A stretch of DNA of 64,000 bases from Burkholderia sp. FERM BP-3421 (GTDB lineage: Bacteria > Pseudomonadota > Gammaproteobacteria > Burkholderiales > Burkholderiaceae): assembly GCF_028657905.1 (NCBI RefSeq), contig NZ_CP117782.1, positions 124,001-188,000 on the forward strand, in the 5' to 3' direction. The translations under genes and the position numbers were made by a program. Positions 54,471 through 62,867 of the stretch are shown here, piece after piece. Each line of letters starts with the position of its first letter. Position 1 is the first letter of the stretch. Under the pieces are notes generated by a model. The model did not search any database and was not told where the DNA came from. It saw nothing but the letters and a program-made list of their open reading frames with translations.

Positions 54471-55037
54471 ATGAACAAGGCGTTTGTGAAGGAGCCGGAC
54501 GGGGACGACGACGACCTCGATCACGCGCAACCCGCGATTCCGGCGGGGGCGAAGAACTACATCACGCCCGCCGGGCACCAGCGCCTGCGCGACGAACTGC
54601 TGCAACTGATCGACGTCGAGCGTCCGGAGGTGGTGCGCCTCGTATCGTGGGCCGCCTCGAACGGCGACCGTTCGGAGAACGGCGACTACATCTATGGCAA
54701 GCGCCGTCTGCGCGAGATCGATCGGCGCATCCGCTTTCTCACGAAGCGTCTCGATCTCGCGGAAGTCGTCGACGCGAGCCGTCAGGAGAGCACCGACCAG
54801 GTGTTCTTCGGCGCGACGGTCGACTATGCGACGCGGGACGGCGAGGACCATACGATCACGATCGTCGGCGTCGACGAGGTCGACCTCGATCATGGGCGCG
54901 TGAGCTGGATCTCGCCCGTGGCGCGTGCATTGTTGAAAGCCCGTGTCGGCGATACGGTCACCTTGATGACGCCGCTCGGTCCGGAGCCGATCGACGTGCT
55001 GGACGTTCGCTATCCGGCGCCGGGCGGGGCGGTCTGA
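54471..55037 (+). CDS. greB: Transcription elongation factor GreB
   Basis: 188 residues. Rescues backtracked RNA polymerase by stimulating RNA cleavage. NYITPAGHQRLRDELLQLIDVERPEVV, then the coiled-coil tip SWAASNGDRSENGDYIYGKRRLREIDRRIRFL with the two acidic residues, and the C-terminal domain VGVDEVDLDHGRVSWISPVARALL. An acidic extension (DGDDDDLD) precedes the coiled coil. ATG 54471. Confidence 0.94.
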   Translation: MNKAFVKEPDGDDDDLDHAQPAIPAGAKNYITPAGHQRLRDELLQLIDVERPEVVRLVSWAASNGDRSENGDYIYGKRRLREIDRRIRFLTKRLDLAEVVDASRQESTDQVFFGATVDYATRDGEDHTITIVGVDEVDLDHGRVSWISPVARALLKARVGDTVTLMTPLGPEPIDVLDVRYPAPGGAV

Positions 55038-55065
55038 ACCGCGTGCCGTGCGACCGATCATGAAA

Positions 55066-55088
55066 AAAGCGCCCCATCGGGGCGCTTT
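55066..55088. terminator. Two-way terminator between greB and the porin gene
   Basis: Perfect 10-bp stem AAAGCGCCCC / GGGGCGCTTT with an ATC loop. A-run on one side and T on the other, so it can act on both convergent transcripts. Confidence 0.88.
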
Positions 55089-55111
55089 CCACTGCGGCGT
55101 ATGCTGCCCGC

Positions 55112-56263
55112 TCAGAAGCGGTGGCGCAGGCCGGCCGTGACGGCGATCTGCTTCTCGCTCGACGACGCGCCGCCGATGCCGTTGATGTAGGCGCCGAGAC
55201 CCGTGCCGTCGGGGCTGACCTTCTGGTATTCGCCCTGCAGGTACACGTCGGTCCGCTTGGACAGCGCATAGGCGGTCTGCAGGTTGAACTGGTTCCAGCC
55301 CGGATGGCCGTTGTTGAGGAAGCCCGCGGTGTAGGTGTACGAGCCGGCCAGCGTCCAGGCCGGCGTGAATGCATAGCGGGCATTCACTTCATAGTTGTTG
55401 AAGCGGACGAACGAACCGTTGAGCGACACGCCGTTCGACAGGCCCGACGCGCCGGAACCGATGGCGAGACCCGAATCCACGCGGGTCTGCGTGAACACGA
55501 AGCCTGCCGTCGCCGGACCGTAGGTGTAGTTGATGCCGCCGCCGAACACGCGCTGACGCTGGCCGACGAAGGTGTTGTCGCCCGCCACCGCGCCGCCCGA
55601 ATTGCTCACCGCGGGAGCCGTCAGGCCCGTGACGCTGTTGTTCAGCTGCAGGTAGCCGGCGCCGATGTTGAAGCCGGCGTAGCTGTACGACGCACCGACG
55701 CTGTAGGCGCGATTGTTCGAGAACTGGGTGCTGTTCGAGAAGCCATACAACGCGCCGAGTTTCAGGCCGCCGTAGTTGGCGCTGGTGTACTTGACCGCGT
55801 TATTGATCCGGAACGAATTGTTCAGGTTGTCGTTGTCGAACGGGTGGGCGAACTGAGTGCCGCCGAACTGCGTGCCAGTCAGCGACAGCGGGCCGATGAA
55901 GTCGACGACGCTGTCGTATTGGCGGCCCAGCGTCACCGCGCCGAACTGGTCATGCGACAGGCCGACGAACGCCTGGCGGCCGAATTCGCGCCCGTTTTGC
56001 TTGAGCGTGCCGTTGTTGATGCCGAAGCCGTTCTCCAGCACGAAGATCGCCTTCAGGCCGCCGCCGAGATCCTCTGCGCCGCGCAGGCCCCAGCGGCTGC
56101 CGTTCACCGAGCCGCTCGTTTCCGACCACGCGCTGTGGCCACCTTGGTTGTTCGCGTAGGTGATGCCGGCATCGATCAGGCCGTACAAGGTGACGCTGCT
56201 TTGCGCGTACGCCGCGCTCGCGAAGACGCTGGAAAGGGCTGCCACGATGAGAGTCTTTTTCAT
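55112..56263 (-). CDS. Gram-negative porin (OmpC/OpcP type, beta-proteobacterial)
   Basis: 383 residues. Signal peptide MKKTLIVAALSSVFASAAYA, mature start QSSVTLYGLIDAGITYANNQ, SRWGLRGAEDLGGGLKAIFVLENGF, RQAFVGLSHDQFGAVTLGRQYD, and a terminal GLRHRF ending in Phe as outer-membrane barrels do. Forms a trimeric 16-strand general diffusion pore. ATG 56261-56263. The upstream region (56264-56560) is AT-rich near 56430-56470 and probably holds its promoter. Confidence 0.94.
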   Translation of the reverse strand: MKKTLIVAALSSVFASAAYAQSSVTLYGLIDAGITYANNQGGHSAWSETSGSVNGSRWGLRGAEDLGGGLKAIFVLENGFGINNGTLKQNGREFGRQAFVGLSHDQFGAVTLGRQYDSVVDFIGPLSLTGTQFGGTQFAHPFDNDNLNNSFRINNAVKYTSANYGGLKLGALYGFSNSTQFSNNRAYSVGASYSYAGFNIGAGYLQLNNSVTGLTAPAVSNSGGAVAGDNTFVGQRQRVFGGGINYTYGPATAGFVFTQTRVDSGLAIGSGASGLSNGVSLNGSFVRFNNYEVNARYAFTPAWTLAGSYTYTAGFLNNGHPGWNQFNLQTAYALSKRTDVYLQGEYQKVSPDGTGLGAYINGIGGASSSEKQIAVTAGLRHRF

Positions 56264-56680
56264 TGATCTATCTCCGTTCGGTACAGGATGGATGACGCTC
56301 TGGCCCGCATTGTTGGGCGCCTCCGGGGCGGCGCTGCGAGAGGGGGGCGCCCCGGAGGGAAATGCATCGGGCGCCACGACGCCCGTTCCAAGCGACTTGA
56401 GTGTAGAGAGCGAGGTCCGCGTCCGCTGATTCCAGATTAAGCAATAATTAATTTAAGTTCACGCAATGATTTCGGACTCGGCCGAAAGCCTTGCCGGGCA
56501 AGGCCGGCTCGCAATTCGGAGGGGATTTTCAGGGTTACGAATCGATTACCGCGTTGCGCGTTGGCGACAAAGGAGGGGGCCGGTCAAGCGTCGTCCAATC
56601 GTGTGATTATTGACACTTTGGCAATAGAGGTTTGTGCGGAGCATGGCTGATGAAGCCATGCCAAGTCGCTATACTGCAAT
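56264..56680. other. Porin upstream region
   Basis: No gene. The AT-rich part at about 56430-56465 is where the minus-strand porin promoter should be. A hairpin CATGGCT-gatga-AGCCATG lies at 56643-56661, just before the promoter of the candidate small RNA. Confidence 0.4.
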
Positions 56681-56765
56681 CTCTGCTTTACGAAGCAGAC
56701 TTTTTCGTTGACGGAAAAGATCTCCAAACCTTTGTCAGCGCGACTTTCCGGTCGCGCTTTTTTTT
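56681..56765 (+). ncRNA. Candidate small RNA, about 85 bases
   Basis: A -10 TATACT at 56670-56675 predicts a start near 56682. The transcript would open with a perfect 7-bp hairpin TCTGCTT-TACG-AAGCAGA (56682-56699), have an AU-rich middle, and end in an intrinsic terminator AGCGCGAC-tttccg-GTCGCGCT followed by eight T (56737-56765). There is no open frame worth naming in it. The -35 is weak. The layout (hairpin, single-stranded middle, terminator with long U tail) is that of an Hfq-type sRNA. The terminator has no other gene to serve on this strand. Confidence 0.5.
56737..56765 (+). terminator. Intrinsic terminator of the candidate small RNA
   Basis: 8-bp stem AGCGCGAC / GTCGCGCT, 6-base loop, run of eight T. 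It lies between two minus-strand genes, so it must belong to a plus-strand transcript starting close upstream. Confidence 0.85.
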
Positions 56766-56774
56766 GCCCGCCGA

Positions 56775-57038
56775 TTATTGTTCATACCAGCGACGCCGAC
56801 GTGCCGGCGGCGCTGCATCGGTGTCGTCGCTGGGCGGCATCGCGGGCTGCGCCCAGTCTTCCATCACATAGTGCCGAGCATCGAGCGGCGAGGCGAGCAG
56901 GTTTTGCCAGTGGTCGCCGTGCCAGTTCGTGTCGAAGGCGGGATCGAGCAGGTCGGAGGAAATCGGGGTGCGATCTTGTCCGACCCTGCGGCGGGCAAAA
57001 CCGAGCCGATGAGCGAAGCGTCGGATTCCATCCAGCAT
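56775..57038 (-). CDS. Small protein of unknown function
   Basis: 87 residues: MLDGIRRFAHRLGFARRRVG, then SSDLLDPAFDTNWHGDHWQNLLASPLDARHYVMEDWAQP and a basic tail RRRRWYEQ. The acidic, Trp- and His-rich middle and basic ends suggest a soluble protein; no motif recognised. The GGGAG ribosome site six bases before ATG 57036-57038 supports this start over one six codons upstream. Confidence 0.5.
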   Translation of the reverse strand: MLDGIRRFAHRLGFARRRVGQDRTPISSDLLDPAFDTNWHGDHWQNLLASPLDARHYVMEDWAQPAMPPSDDTDAAPPARRRRWYEQ

Positions 57039-57296
57039 GACAATCTCCCGAGCCATTCAGGCACTGTTCAGGCGCGAGTCAGCTTGACGAATGTTTTTAT
57101 GAAATACAATGCGGATAAATACTGAGTCAATGTGACTTTTTCTTCTCGCAGGTAGAACTTGCGATCGAACGGATATTTCCTAATCCCACCCGGCAATAAT
57201 GACAGGTGTCGTTGCAAAATATTAATCTTTTGTAGGAAGTGTACCGATTCCAGATGTATTAGCGTCAATTAAGATAAGCGGTCATCAAAAATTTTC

Positions 57297-57326
57297 TTGA
57301 CTGAATTGGATGCTCCAATTTATAAA
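57297..57326 (+). promoter_or_regulatory. Promoter of the cold-shock gene
   Basis: -35 TTGACT (57297-57302), 18-bp spacer, -10 TATAAA (57321-57326). A leader of about 110 bases follows, as is usual for cold-shock genes, where it controls message stability and translation. The rest of 57039-57296 is AT-rich and holds no gene. Confidence 0.65.
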
Positions 57327-57445
57327 AGCAGCACTAAGCCTTCGGTGCTTTCTGCCTCCGGTTACGAGGGTGGGGGATGAGGGATTTTTAGTGACGGCAT
57401 AAGGGCGCAGCCCGATTTATTTAAATTTAGTGGGGAACTTGGAAT

Positions 57446-57649
57446 ATGGATACCGGTATCGTGAAATGGTTTAACGATGCTAAGGGCTTCGGCTTTATTA
57501 CGTCGGACAATGGCGGTGAGGATTTGTTTGCACATTTTTCCGAAATTCGGATGGATGGCTTCAAGACCTTGAAGGAAAATCAGCGGGTGTCGTTCGAAGT
57601 AAAAACCGGCCCCAAGGGCAAGCAGGCCGCGAATATCCAGGCGCTTTGA
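57446..57649 (+). CDS. Cold-shock domain protein (CspA family)
   Basis: 67 residues. MDTGIVKWFNDAKGFGFITSD with RNP1 (KGFGFI), then EDLFAHFSEI with RNP2-like residues, and VSFEVKTGPKGKQAANI. Single-stranded RNA/DNA-binding chaperone. Less GC-rich than its neighbours, as is common for cold-shock genes. Own promoter and terminator. Confidence 0.96.
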   Translation: MDTGIVKWFNDAKGFGFITSDNGGEDLFAHFSEIRMDGFKTLKENQRVSFEVKTGPKGKQAANIQAL

Positions 57650-57678
57650 ACGCCGGAAGCGCATGAGGGTCGTGCGAG

Positions 57679-57706
57679 CCCCCGCCCCAGGCGGGGGTTT
57701 TGGTTT
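57679..57706 (+). terminator. Intrinsic terminator of the cold-shock gene
   Basis: 8-bp stem CCCCCGCC / GGCGGGGG with a CCA loop, then TTTTGGTTTT. Thirty bases after the stop. Confidence 0.9.
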
Positions 57707-57790
57707 TCATGACGGGTAGAATGCCGGCTGGCGCCGCGCAGAATCCGGCGCATACTGCACCGAAACAGGAAGCGCCGTCTCTAGCTACTC

Positions 57791-58921
57791 ATGTCCGAAT
57801 CGCAATTGCTCCACCCGGCGACCGACGCGCCGATCGTGTTCGTCGACCTGGAAACGACAGGCGGCTCCGCCGCCGACCACCGCATCACCGACATCGGCAT
57901 TGTCGAGGTCGGCGCGGATGGCACCCTGTCCACCTGGACGACGCTCGTCAATCCGCTGCAATCCATTCCGCCGTTCATCCAGCAGCTCACCGGCATCACC
58001 AACGAGATGGTGCGGGATGCGCCGACCTTCGACACGCTCGCGCCCGCGCTGTTCGAGCGTCTCGACGGCAAGCTGTTCATCGCGCATAACGCCAGCTTCG
58101 ATCGCGGCTTCCTGCGCGCGGAATTCCAGCGCGTGGGCCTCGCCTTCAATCCCGACGTGTTGTGCACGGTGCGCCTGTCGCGCGCGCTGTTTCCGCGCGA
58201 TGCGCGCCACGGGCTCGACGCGTTGATCGAACGGCATGGGCTCGTGCCCAGCGCACGCCACCGTGCGCTCGCCGACGCCGACCTGATCTGGCAGTTCTGG
58301 CGACGCCTGCACGATCAGGTGCCGGTCGAGCGGCTGCGCGAACAGATCGCGCGCACGACGCGTCATTACCGGCTGGCGGGAAGCGTGACCGAGGAACTGC
58401 TGGAGTCCGCGCCCGCCGGACACGGCGCCTATGCGCTGTTCGGCGAGGACGACGCGCCGCTCTATGTCGCGCGCAGCGTGCGGGTCCGGCAGCGGTTGCG
58501 GTCGCTGTTGACGGGGGAGCGGCGCTCGGCGAAGGAACTGCGCATCGCCGCGCAGGTGCGCCGGGTCGCCTGGCGCGAAACGCCCGGCGAATTGGGTGCG
58601 ATGCTGGCGGAGGCGGCCTGGATTGCCGAATTGACGCCTCAGTTCAACCGCAAGCCGACCGAGGCGAAGGCGCGTGGACGGGCCGGCGAACTGCCCTGGC
58701 CGTTCACCGGCCCGGTCGTGTTCGAGGAGCAGGGCGCGGTGAGCGGATTCCACGTGATCGACCGCTGGCGCTACCTGGGCGCGGTGCGATCGATCGCGGA
58801 AGCCGCCGCGATCGTGGCGGCGGGCGCCGACGGCGCCTTTGTGCCGGCGGTCCAGCGGATCCTCCAGACCCATCTGGCGCGCGGCCTGCAGCTGGTGCCG
58901 CTCGCGCCCGCGGCCGCGTGA
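57791..58921 (+). CDS. DEDDh 3'-5' exonuclease fused to a GIY-YIG (UvrC-like) domain
   Basis: 376 residues. N-terminal DnaQ-type exonuclease (about 1-185): FVDLETTG (Asp19, Glu21), HNASFDRGFL (Asp104), HRALADADL (His157, Asp162), all catalytic residues present. From about 210 a GIY-YIG-type fold: GAYALFGEDDAPLYVARSVRVRQRLRSLL, then LTPQFNRKPTEAK. GIY is GAY and YIG is YVA here, so the nuclease site may be weakened. Such fusions (as in epsilon/UvrC-like proteins) are thought to work in DNA repair. ATG 57791. Confidence 0.88.
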   Translation: MSESQLLHPATDAPIVFVDLETTGGSAADHRITDIGIVEVGADGTLSTWTTLVNPLQSIPPFIQQLTGITNEMVRDAPTFDTLAPALFERLDGKLFIAHNASFDRGFLRAEFQRVGLAFNPDVLCTVRLSRALFPRDARHGLDALIERHGLVPSARHRALADADLIWQFWRRLHDQVPVERLREQIARTTRHYRLAGSVTEELLESAPAGHGAYALFGEDDAPLYVARSVRVRQRLRSLLTGERRSAKELRIAAQVRRVAWRETPGELGAMLAEAAWIAELTPQFNRKPTEAKARGRAGELPWPFTGPVVFEEQGAVSGFHVIDRWRYLGAVRSIAEAAAIVAAGADGAFVPAVQRILQTHLARGLQLVPLAPAAA

Positions 58922-58928
58922 GGCGGCG

Positions 58929-59522
58929 TCAGCCGACGCGGCTCGCGCTGCCTGCGCTGCAGACGTGCGACAGCGCGGTGTCCAGCGCGACGGACTGCCC
59001 GGAATCGTAGCGGGTCAGCGTTTTCCAGTTTGCGATGCTGCGCGCGAGCCGCGACGGGCAATCGGGCGCGTCGCGCAGCGGTGCGGCGCGCGTGAGGCCG
59101 GCGAGCAGCGCTTGCGTGAGGCGATCGAGTTGCGGGCGCGTCTGGGTCGCGAGATCGGGCGCCGGGCCATCCGGCGCGCGAGTGGCGCGCCACTGCGTGA
59201 ACAAGGCGTCCTGCACGATCTTGCTCGCGGCGATCTGATCCTCGAAGAACGCACGCGCATAGGCCGGCTCGATGCCGCTTGCCGCCGCGCGTCGCTCGAC
59301 GCTGGCCAGCAATTCAGCCTCGCGGCGCGGATCCGTGATCGGCTTGTGGTTTGCCCACTTCCAGCGCGCCACCGGCTCGGCCAGCGCAAGGCGCTGCGAC
59401 GCGAGCGCGACGAGGTTGGTAAGCGCGGTGTCGTCGCCGTCGGCGCGCGCGAAGTGCGGGGCGGCCAGCATGGCGAGGCCCAGCGACGCGGCCGTGAGGC
59501 GCGCGAGAGTCGTTGGTTTCAT
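58929..59522 (-). CDS. Periplasmic chorismate mutase
   Basis: 197 residues. Signal peptide MKPTTLARLTAASLGLAMLAAPHFARA. Mature AroQ-gamma type all-helical enzyme: TNLVALASQRLALAEPVARWKWANHKPITDPRREAELL and FFEDQIAASKIVQDALFTQW. Turns chorismate to prephenate, but outside the cytoplasm. Two cysteines (APDCPSR, LSHVCSAG) probably form the disulfide seen in secreted forms. Convergent with the exonuclease gene. Confidence 0.92.
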   Translation of the reverse strand: MKPTTLARLTAASLGLAMLAAPHFARADGDDTALTNLVALASQRLALAEPVARWKWANHKPITDPRREAELLASVERRAAASGIEPAYARAFFEDQIAASKIVQDALFTQWRATRAPDGPAPDLATQTRPQLDRLTQALLAGLTRAAPLRDAPDCPSRLARSIANWKTLTRYDSGQSVALDTALSHVCSAGSASRVG

Positions 59523-59754
59523 CGGGTGACAGGCGGTGCGGCGCGAGGCCGGGAGATTAAAAACCGAAGGATAAGCGAAGATACCGCGCTGCGGCGCGGC
59601 AGGAGATCAGCAGGCGCGGCCGAACACACCCGGCTGGCCGGTGCGGCCCAGGTGGCATATGGCTTGCCGAGACGGGAGGGCGGAAGTCCGCACGGAATCG
59701 TTCGCGCTCGCGCGACGGTTCACAGGCCGGAATGCGCCGTATCCGAACGAGCGG

Positions 59755-59901
59755 TCACTTCGGCGAGTACAGCTTGTGCTGCTCGTCGAAGAAGGCCCGA
59801 ACGTGGTCCGGCAGTTCGGCGAGAAATTCGACGGCCACGGGTTCCGGATCCGGGCTCATCACTTTCTCGGGAGGCGGCATGCGCGTTGGCTTTTCGTCCA
59901 T
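59755..59901 (-). CDS. Very small proline-rich protein
   Basis: 48 residues: MDEKPTRMPPPEKVMSPDPEPVAVEFLAELPDHVRAFFDEQHKLYSPK. Acidic, with no signal peptide or helix long enough for a membrane. AAGGAGA six bases before ATG 59899-59901 makes this start likely; the ATG two codons up is too near the ribosome site. No family recognised. Confidence 0.5.
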   Translation of the reverse strand: MDEKPTRMPPPEKVMSPDPEPVAVEFLAELPDHVRAFFDEQHKLYSPK

Positions 59902-60844
59902 GATCATTCTCCTTGCGGTAAATCGATTATCGGCCGCAGCCTTTGCCTGACGCCAGTGTCGAATTGTTTCGACGCCGCTTTGTTGCGAAAATCGTACATG
60001 CTGCGGCGCGGCATGCCAGGGGCGAAGCGGGACAGGGTTCCGGGATCGCACGCCATCGCGCGCATCGCGTTCCTTGCGTGTGGTGATGGGGGGCGATGCG
60101 ATGGCGGTCCGGTCCGGCGATTCCGCGTGTTTTCACCCATCGTCGACGGTGTGCGCATGAGCGTACTGCCGCGGAGTCGACGTGCCGTGCGGCGTCTGCG
60201 ACCCTGCGCTGCAGACGCAGGATGACATCGGATCCGCTCGTTCCGCCGTTTCGGTTTCCGCGCGCATCTCGCCCTCGGCCGCAGTGTGACCGGGGGATTG
60301 ATTCTTGTACGCGTGCTGGTTCACACAAATCGCATCGGGCGCCGTCTACCGCGCCCGCTTGGCTCGATCGCGTGGGGGCTCCCCGTATGCCGATGGGCTG
60401 GACATTTATCCATCATGGGCGCCGGCAGCGGGGCGTGCGGCGGACGGCACAGCCGCACGCCCGTCGGTTGTCCATTGTGCGGATTCGCAAGAAGCGCTGG
60501 CGGCGGTCGAATCGATCGTGCGTGAGCCGACATCCTCACGCATGAGCGCAAGCCTGGGCCGTAGTCGGGGAGCGGTGCGGCGGCATTGGTGATCTCGGCG
60601 CGGTGATCGGCCGTTGCGCATGGATCGAACCGAAGCGCGTCGATAAGGGAGTGAATCGCGTGCCGACGCTATCCGGCCCAAGCCGTTGCCGCTCGCGCAC
60701 GTCGTTGGCCGGCGATGCGTAGGGCGCATGTGCGCTTCCGGAGGCATCGATACGGGAACAGCGGGGAAAGACTTGCCGACCGGCGTGCGCCGATGGAGGG
60801 AGAAACAGGCCCGGCGGCCGGAGCGGCCGCCGGGCGCAAGACCG
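59902..60844. other. Gap without a supported gene
   Basis: About 940 bases. Open frames occur on both strands but none has a ribosome site together with protein-like composition. Apart from the hairpin at 60809-60835 and short inverted repeats typical of GC-rich DNA, I see nothing. Confidence 0.45.
60809..60835 (-). terminator. Hairpin after the GlsB-type gene
   Basis: Perfect 12-bp stem GCCCGGCGGCCG / CGGCCGCCGGGC with a 3-base loop, ten bases after the stop of the GlsB-type gene. Minus-strand tail is CTGTTTCTCCC, a weak T-run. Confidence 0.65.
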
Positions 60845-61099
60845 TCAGGCGGCCCGCTTGAATAGACGGATCACGAACAACAGGATCACGGCGCCGATCA
60901 CCGCGACGATGATCGAACCGATGAAGCCGCTGCCGATGCTGATGCCGAGCAGGCCGGCCAGCCAGCCGCCGATGATGGCGCCGACGATGCCGACGATGAT
61001 GTCGACCAGCAAACCGAATCCGCCGCCCTTGACGAGCAGCCCGGCGAGCCAGCCGGCAATCGCGCCGATGATGAGCCACATAATCAAGCCATGAGCCAT
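60845..61099 (-). CDS. GlsB/YeaQ/YmgE family stress membrane protein
   Basis: 84 residues with three hydrophobic segments rich in Gly and Ile: MAHGLIMWLIIGAIAGWLAGLLVKGG, GLLVDIIVGIVGAIIGGWLAGLLG and GFIGSIIVAVIGAVILLFVIRLF. This is the transglycosylase-associated family, small inner-membrane proteins often induced by stress. AAGGAG ribosome site before ATG 61097-61099. Confidence 0.92.
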   Translation of the reverse strand: MAHGLIMWLIIGAIAGWLAGLLVKGGGFGLLVDIIVGIVGAIIGGWLAGLLGISIGSGFIGSIIVAVIGAVILLFVIRLFKRAA

Positions 61100-61399
61100 G
61101 GTGGTCTTCTCCTTGTGAAGTTCTTCAAATGAACCGACGCTGGTGGTCGATCGGTACTCGACACAACGGGCGCACCGATCCGGAGCGTCGCCCACGCAAT
61201 GTACTGCAAGAAGCGCAGCAATAGACGGGTCAGGATCGTTAAGTAATGTTATGCATCCTTGGGTCGATTTTCCAACCGTTTTTTGTACGTGGAATCCACC
61301 TCCGTGTGAAATGAAAATGTAAGCGGATGGCTCGGATGACGAATCAATTTTGCGCGCCGGTCGGGTAAGCCGGACGGCGCGCAGGCGGTCGAGGCCAGA
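61100..61399. other. Intergenic region between GlsB-type and glycoside hydrolase genes
   Basis: 300 bases, no gene. AT-rich from 61235 to 61330; probably holds the promoter of the GlsB-type gene (minus strand). Confidence 0.4.
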
Positions 61400-62812
61400 T
61401 CAGACGGGATGAGCGGCGGTGAAATTCTTGAATGCCGCGTAGGCTGTTTTTTTCGTGACGCCGTTCGTGTCGACGAGGCCGAACAGGTTGTTGGATAGAT
61501 CGATCAATTGATAGAGCATGACCGACTCCAGGTTGTACTGCGAGCGGACCGTGTAATACTGGGTCAGTGCGCGCGTCACGTAATCGGCTTGTTGGGCCGG
61601 CGTATCGAGATTGGCATTGAAGCCCCATTCGGTCAGCCAAATTGGCACTCCGAACGAATCGGCGAGGATGCGCAGCACGTTGAGCGAGCCGCTCGGCCCC
61701 GCGTGTTCGATGTCGCCGGACGACTCGTACCAGTGGTACATCGTCACGTCCCAGCGCACCGGCGTCGCGCCGCCGCGCCCGCTCGCGGAACCGTCGGGCT
61801 GGATGCCGTTCCACAGCATCTGCAGCGCGCCATACGCGAGCGGCACGCCGACGTCGACGCCGCAGCGGATCGTCGGGTCGACCGAGCGCACGCCGTCGAT
61901 CATGCCGCGGATCGCGCCGCGGAATGCTGGCCAGTAGGCGGGGTTGTAGTCGGCGGGTGACGGCCCGAGGCCAGTGACGAGGCCGTAGGCATCGAGTTCG
62001 TTGCCGCATTCGATGTGCGTGACGAGCCCCTTCAGTATGCCTGCGACCGAGGCGGCGAGCCGGAAGCCGACCGCGTAGGCGTCCGTCTCGGACATCGTCT
62101 GTTGCAGCGCGGCGCTGGGATTCAGGCATGGCAGGATCGTGACGCCGCTGTTCGCGAACGGTCCGTGCAGCGCGACGGCGAGCGTGCGCGCCATGTCGGC
62201 GCTGGCGACGTCCGCGCGATAGCAGGTCACGCCGAGGTCCTTCAGCGCCTGCAATTGCTGCGCGGCGGGCATGCTGGCATAGATCGACTCGGCCCACCCC
62301 ATGTGGCCGTTCATGCCGTAGAACAGCTTCTGCGCGGCCGGCGCGGGCCGGGTCGCGCGCGGATCGGTCGCGGCGGTCCAGTTGCCCGACTGATAGACCC
62401 ACCATTGCGCGCTCGCGTTCTCCGCGTAGACCGTGTGGTTCCAGTAGAGCAGCAGTGTCGCGGTGGACGGAAAGCGCGTGTCGACCTCGTTGTTCAGAAC
62501 CCGGCCATTCGCGATTCGCCAGCTTTGTCCGCCGCTGTCGGTCAACGTCGCGACGGGCGGGGTGGTCGTGCCGGAGGCCGATTCCGTGGGCGTCGATGTA
62601 CCGCCGCCGCCGGATGTCGCTCCGCCGCCGGTGCCGGCAGACGCGTCGGCGTTGCCCGGACCGCCGCCATCCCCGCCGCCGCATCCGGCGAGGGTCAGCG
62701 AGCCGGCGCCGGCCAGCAACCCCGCAAGGAATCGGCGGCGTGCATGGCGCGCATCGGCGGCGGAATCTACGAGTGGTGGGATGGACGGGGTGGGGGAGAG
62801 GCGAGACATCAT
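61400..62812 (-). CDS. Clan-A (TIM barrel) glycoside hydrolase, lipoprotein
   Basis: 470 residues. Lipoprotein signal with twin arginines, ARRRFLAGLLAGAGSLTLAGC (Cys44), then a Gly/Ser/Thr-rich linker (about 45-85). Residues 90-145 (GQSWRIANGRVLNN ... AQWWVYQSGNW) look like a small carbohydrate-contacting module. From 160 on, a barrel with HIECGNELDAYG (Glu272, acid/base) and PIWLTEWGFNA (Glu395, nucleophile), the two glutamates of clan GH-A. Which sugar chain it cuts is unknown; cellulose, matrix polysaccharide or plant wall glycans are candidates. Two ATGs in tandem (62812, 62809) are possible starts. Confidence 0.82.
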   Translation of the reverse strand: MMSRLSPTPSIPPLVDSAADARHARRRFLAGLLAGAGSLTLAGCGGGDGGGPGNADASAGTGGGATSGGGGTSTPTESASGTTTPPVATLTDSGGQSWRIANGRVLNNEVDTRFPSTATLLLYWNHTVYAENASAQWWVYQSGNWTAATDPRATRPAPAAQKLFYGMNGHMGWAESIYASMPAAQQLQALKDLGVTCYRADVASADMARTLAVALHGPFANSGVTILPCLNPSAALQQTMSETDAYAVGFRLAASVAGILKGLVTHIECGNELDAYGLVTGLGPSPADYNPAYWPAFRGAIRGMIDGVRSVDPTIRCGVDVGVPLAYGALQMLWNGIQPDGSASGRGGATPVRWDVTMYHWYESSGDIEHAGPSGSLNVLRILADSFGVPIWLTEWGFNANLDTPAQQADYVTRALTQYYTVRSQYNLESVMLYQLIDLSNNLFGLVDTNGVTKKTAYAAFKNFTAAHPV

Positions 62813-62837
62813 GATCCCGTTAATTTCAAAAAATGGG

Positions 62838-62867
62838 ATTATAGCGATGTAAAGTTGAAAATCTGAA
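62838..62867 (-). promoter_or_regulatory. Predicted promoter of the glycoside hydrolase gene
   Basis: Minus strand -10 TATAAT (62843-62838), 18-bp spacer, -35 TTCAGA (62867-62862). The leader would be about 20 bases. The -10 is perfect, the -35 matches at four of six positions. Confidence 0.5.

Noticed and set aside
60096..60592. Several open frames between 60.1 and 60.6 kb
   Set aside because: None has a start with a ribosome site, and the predicted proteins are rich in Arg, His and Pro without pattern.
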